Below, in pieces: positions 61,601 through 64,000 of a stretch of DNA of 64,000 nt. This DNA comes from Chitinophaga qingshengii. Lineage in GTDB: Bacteria; Bacteroidota; Bacteroidia; Chitinophagales; Chitinophagaceae. The stretch is taken from positions 434,001 to 498,000 of the forward strand of contig NZ_JACVFC010000003.1 in NCBI RefSeq assembly GCF_014529935.1, given 5' to 3'. Below the pieces are notes generated by a model. The model ran no database searches. It saw nothing but the letters and a program-made list of their open reading frames with translations, and was not told the DNA's origin. The stretch's first letter is position 1, and each line of letters begins with the position of its first letter. A program made the position numbers and the translations under genes.

Positions 61601-64000
61601 CATCTGTTGGTAAAGTTACTTTTGTCGTTACCGGAGCAATGGTATTCACCAATACGTTGCTGGTGGATATAGCCGGTATAGCCGCAGGGACGGCATTTCC
61701 GGCGATGTCGGTGATATCGCCTGTCAGAATGTTCGTATAGGCGATGCCGTCCATGTCCTGATCTCCGTTTTTCACGATATAACGGAAGATGAGTTTGTTG
61801 GTACCGTTACCGGCGGCATAAGTGGCCTGCACATTTGCCTGACCAATCTGCAACGCGATAGAAGGGGTACCTGTGTTGATTTGAACAGTCTTATTGTAGG
61901 TCAGTTCAAAAAACAGCTGATCGCCGGTTTTATACCATCCGTTGGCGGGTACTTTAAGGTTTTGCAGCACCGGCGCGGTGATGTCTGCCGTGCGCTGTAA
62001 CACATTAGAGGCGATATTACCATTGTCCGCTATATTGGTAGCTTTATCAGCAGGTATTGCAATAGTGATATTACCGTCTGCGATAGGCGTAATAGTGAGC
62101 GTATAGATGATGCCGCCGGTCGTTCTTAAATTAGTCATCGTGCCATTGGTAACCGCAATACCTGCCGTTGAAAGCCCGGTAACTTTTTCACTGAAGGTAA
62201 TCGTTACGTCAAAGGCGCCATTGACCAATGCCGGTGCGGCGGAGGTCAGGATGACAGTAGGATGGGTAGTGTTAACGATTACATTTTTGAAATCGGGTAC
62301 ATTACTCAACACCAGGACGGCGTTGTTGCCGGCCTGGTCGGCGATCAATCCACCACCGCCCAGGGAGATACCCCCGCCCAGGGTGATGCCGTTCGGGGCG
62401 TCATCCTGGGGCTGTATGGGATAGCCGAAGGTGAGCGTGTTTGTGCCGGAACCACTCATATAAGCCGCCGGTACTACGCCGGAGGAGAGGTTGATGGCCA
62501 TATATGGCGTACCCCCGGCTGTATTTACCTGCACCACTTCACTGAATACTACCGTGAAGGTGAGTTTTTTCGTTTCATTATAATAACCATCTCCAGGGCC
62601 GGTTACCGCCACTACGGTGGGGGATGTAAAGTCGGCCGTCAGTTGCAATTCATTGGAGGCGTTGTTGTCGTTGCCGCCTATATTCTGCACAGCTCCGGCT
62701 GGCAGGGATAATTTAACCGGACCGTCGGTAGCGGGTGTTACATCGATAGTATAATGAATGTTGTCTGAAGTACTGAGGTTGTCAACCGACGCATTGGTGG
62801 CCGTAAACGCACTGGCCAGCAAGCCGGTTACAGGGTCAGTGAAGGTAATATCAGCGGTGAAAGTACCATTAACCGGGGATACAGCAGCGGTTGAGATAGT
62901 AACATTGGGTATAATGGTATTGACTTTTATACCAGCGGAACTACCCACACCATTTAACGCGGGATTGGTGGCATTGCCATAACCATCGCTTAGTCTTCCT
63001 CCTGCATCTACCAAAGGCTGGTTCAGTGCAATACCATCTGCGTCATTATCTCCTGCCTGCACCGTATAGGCAAATGTAAGCGCGGAGCTACCGGAACCGC
63101 TCTGATAAAGCGCCCGTACAGTGGTAGATCCAATGGTGACCGGAAGGTACAGCAGGCTGGGGCCGGCGTTGACGGTCAGCGGTTTGCTGAAGTTGACCGT
63201 GAAAATCAATGTCTGTCCTGCTTTATAATAACTATCTGCCGGTAGATTCACAGAAGTTACTACCGGTACGGTATTATCAAAAGTGAAGTTCGGCGCGTCA
63301 GCCATCAGGTTCGTATTCTGTGTGGTAACACTGGTGACAACGTTGGGATATAATCTCACCGATATAGTGCCTTTATTGTTCGGCTGGAACCACATGTCGA
63401 AGGTATAGTTATCGGTAACCGTCGTTTTATTCGGTGTGAAATTAGTCACGGTGATACCGTTAGGAGCACCCAGCGCCGAGATGCCGGTAGCGCTAAGCCC
63501 GGTGACAGGTTCATCGAACGATACCGGCATGCGCACCGTTGTTGCATTAATGATCACCGGCGTGCCGAAAGTGACTACCGGCCGTTTACTGGTGACTTTT
63601 ACAATATTACCGGCTATGTTATTCAACGTAGGGGCGATACTGTTAGCAACGGCGTCGGTTAGAATAATGCCATTAGTGTATAGTGTATTGCCTGCCTGGA
63701 TGCCGTCTGCATCATTGTCGCCATCGGTAATGGTATATCTGAAAGTCCATGCATTGGTGGCGGCACCTGCATGGTAATAGGCCTTCCTCGTTACGGAACC
63801 GATGGTTATTTCCAGGTAAGGGGAGCTGGTGGCGTCAGGCGTGAGATTAACATTAGGATACACTATTTCGCTCATATTCACGGTAAAGTCTAATGCCTGT
63901 CCGATATGATAGGTGCCTGGTGCGGGCAGGGATACACTTTGTACAGCAGGAGGGGTCAGATCTATCGTCCAGGTATGTACGGCGTTGGCAGAAATGTTTC
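58629..64000 (-). CDS. Giant Ig-like/cadherin-like surface protein with T9SS type B sorting domain (partial)
   Basis: At least 1790 residues; the frame is open to the right edge, so the N-terminus is missing. Most of it is repeated beta-sandwich modules of about 90-110 residues with recurring openings (LPADSYYKAGQTLIFTVNFS, VPANGWYKTGDQL) and GDNDADGI or GDQDMDGI loops. Cadherin-like domains follow (SAFSIDPITGKLSVKD type, IAATDASGI) and a PKD-like segment. The last 85 residues are the gliding-motility-associated C-terminal domain (ILTPNGDGKNDRWVIRNL, VTIYDRTGRVIF, GTYYYLLKMDG), the type B signal for T9SS export. A surface adhesin is likely. Confidence 0.9.
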   Translation of the reverse strand, partial: NISANAVHTWTIDLTPPAVQSVSLPAPGTYHIGQALDFTVNMSEIVYPNVNLTPDATSSPYLEITIGSVTRKAYYHAGAATNAWTFRYTITDGDNDADGIQAGNTLYTNGIILTDAVANSIAPTLNNIAGNIVKVTSKRPVVTFGTPVIINATTVRMPVSFDEPVTGLSATGISALGAPNGITVTNFTPNKTTVTDNYTFDMWFQPNNKGTISVRLYPNVVTSVTTQNTNLMADAPNFTFDNTVPVVTSVNLPADSYYKAGQTLIFTVNFSKPLTVNAGPSLLYLPVTIGSTTVRALYQSGSGSSALTFAYTVQAGDNDADGIALNQPLVDAGGRLSDGYGNATNPALNGVGSSAGIKVNTIIPNVTISTAAVSPVNGTFTADITFTDPVTGLLASAFTATNASVDNLSTSDNIHYTIDVTPATDGPVKLSLPAGAVQNIGGNDNNASNELQLTADFTSPTVVAVTGPGDGYYNETKKLTFTVVFSEVVQVNTAGGTPYMAINLSSGVVPAAYMSGSGTNTLTFGYPIQPQDDAPNGITLGGGISLGGGGLIADQAGNNAVLVLSNVPDFKNVIVNTTHPTVILTSAAPALVNGAFDVTITFSEKVTGLSTAGIAVTNGTMTNLRTTGGIIYTLTITPIADGNITIAIPADKATNIADNGNIASNVLQRTADITAPVLQNLKVPANGWYKTGDQLFFELTYNKTVQINTGTPSIALQIGQANVQATYAAGNGTNKLIFRYIVKNGDQDMDGIAYTNILTGDITDIAGNAVPAAIPAISTSNVLVNTIAPVTTKVTLPTDGYYNATHTLTFTVDFNEPVTVTGTPSLPVIIGTNIASARYTGGSGTNTLSFKYAVQNGDLDMDGIDIGPLLSLNGGSIKDPAGLDAVLTLNGIQNSHLVKVNTTHTTVILSTTTTQVNAPFTVNAVFGEAVTGLTTGDINVTNGQVSNLQTSDNITYTFAVTPVTDGSISIFIPADAAVNIGANGNQLSNTLSVIADATAPVLQNLKVPANGWYKTGDQLDFELTYNEAVQINSGIPSIGLQIGQANAEATYTAGTGTNKLTFRYTVKDGDQDMNGIAYTNRVTGNITDLAGNAAPAAIPVIATNNVLVNTIPPVTTKVTLPADGYYNATKTLTFAVTFNEPVTVTGTPSLPVIIGTGTVGATYTGGSGTTALSFSYTVQNGDTDMDGIDLGAALLLNGGTVKDPAGLDAVLTLNGIQNTHKVNINTTHPAATLTTTATRVNAPFTVKAVFSEAVTGMGLSGIRVTNGTASALQTIDNITYTFTVAPATDGNVSVFVAADAANNIGSNGNQVSNTLSITADMTAPVVAAGQQFNINQYSAAGTEIGHIAATDASGILQNWSIVSDLSGAFSIDPITGKLSVKDATLLNKQVNTTVKISVTVSDGLNTGTAQEVKISVIYVPLAPTAIAIDRAAVSENLPAGSVVGKFTTTTPEPGATFTYTLVSGSGDDDNNSFGIVGDQLQTNAVLVYATKHTYSVRIRTTQNNGLFTEKAFVVQVLQVNQAPTLDIVPDQAMCNITDKQTYQLTGASPVEAGQTLRYAVQSDKDFFSTLSVDAAGLLSYSLKSNVSGIAHITVTVKDNGGTANGGVDTLRRTFTLTVNALPQISITPDKTGDISKGDIITLTATGGNSYSWSPATGILDGQQTATLRIRALQPATYEVTATNTYGCTNTQQIHINVVSDFKVDATNILTPNGDGKNDRWVIRNLDSYPNNEVTIYDRTGRVIFHRRNYSNDWDGTLNGHPLAEGTYYYLLKMDGTDKVAKGFITIIRD
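60037..61980 (-). repeat. 972-bp tandem duplication within the surface-protein gene
   Basis: Two copies of a 324-residue block lie head to tail, about 61980-61009 and 61008-60037. The VPANGWYKTGDQL segments are exactly 972 bp apart and TVTGTPSLPVIIG recurs at the same offset. Protein identity is high by eye, with scattered substitutions, so the duplication is not brand new. Confidence 0.85.

Noticed and set aside
1..64000. CRISPR arrays, insertion sequences, prophage or restriction systems
   Set aside because: No spaced direct-repeat array, transposase, integrase, phage structural gene or restriction-modification motif was seen anywhere in the window.

Overview
The window looks like the chromosome of a Bacteroidota bacterium of the Chitinophagaceae type (Chitinophaga or a close relative). 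The evidence is four SusC/SusD outer-membrane uptake loci, three ECF sigma/FecR pairs, a type IX secretion (T9SS) cargo protein beside a PorP/SprF-like partner, promoters of the Bacteroidota form TTTG-N19-TAnnTTTG (the clearest drives tRNA-Lys), and many AraC, Crp and MocR regulators. There is no transposase, integrase, CRISPR array or phage module. Assignments are from reading motifs; no database was searched.

Layout. 1-2161: minus-strand sigma > fecR > start of a susC cut by the left edge. 2492-7363: a secreted unknown, a class 3 lipase, a NamZ-type muramidase, a TPR protein and a GNAT enzyme, the last two divergent across a double palindrome. 7506-14645: small regulator/enzyme pairs (AraC+VOC, Crp+NADP reductase), SDR, DinB, MDR reductase, a methyltransferase and an exported SAM hydrolase. 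14672-17394: rluF, tRNA-Lys with its promoter and terminator, a decayed copy of the tRNA tail, and two unknowns. 17408-23956: AraC regulators interleaved with SDR enzymes and an Lnt-like nitrilase-fold membrane protein. 24196-32459 and 36964-45659: two complete sigma-fecR-susC-susD-thioredoxin operons, separated by a HEIGH metallopeptidase, a lipoprotein and a likely amidase toxin/membrane immunity pair (35715-36823). 45768-50511: a fourth susC/susD pair without sigma or FecR. 50801-53592: MFS pump and MocR regulator, divergent. 53658-57610: OprB-like porin, DHFR-like reductase, DKNYY protein and unknowns. 57704-64000: PorP/SprF-like protein and a giant Ig-like/cadherin-like T9SS cargo that runs off the right edge.

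How it works together. In the sigma-regulated loci, substrate binding at the STN-bearing SusC is expected to signal through FecR to release the ECF sigma factor. None of the loci carries a glycoside hydrolase; two end in TlpA-type thioredoxin lipoproteins or exported proteins.

The most interesting observation is that all three fecR-susC junctions carry, on the strand antisense to susC, a TAnnTTTG promoter box at or just before the susC start codon and an intrinsic terminator about 80-95 nt further on. This predicts three short antisense RNAs over the susC leaders, like the DonS-type RNAs known from Bacteroides. Two of the three susC genes also have a sense-strand terminator-like hairpin inside their first codons. 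The best candidate for an undescribed protein system is the toxin/immunity-like pair at 35715-36823.
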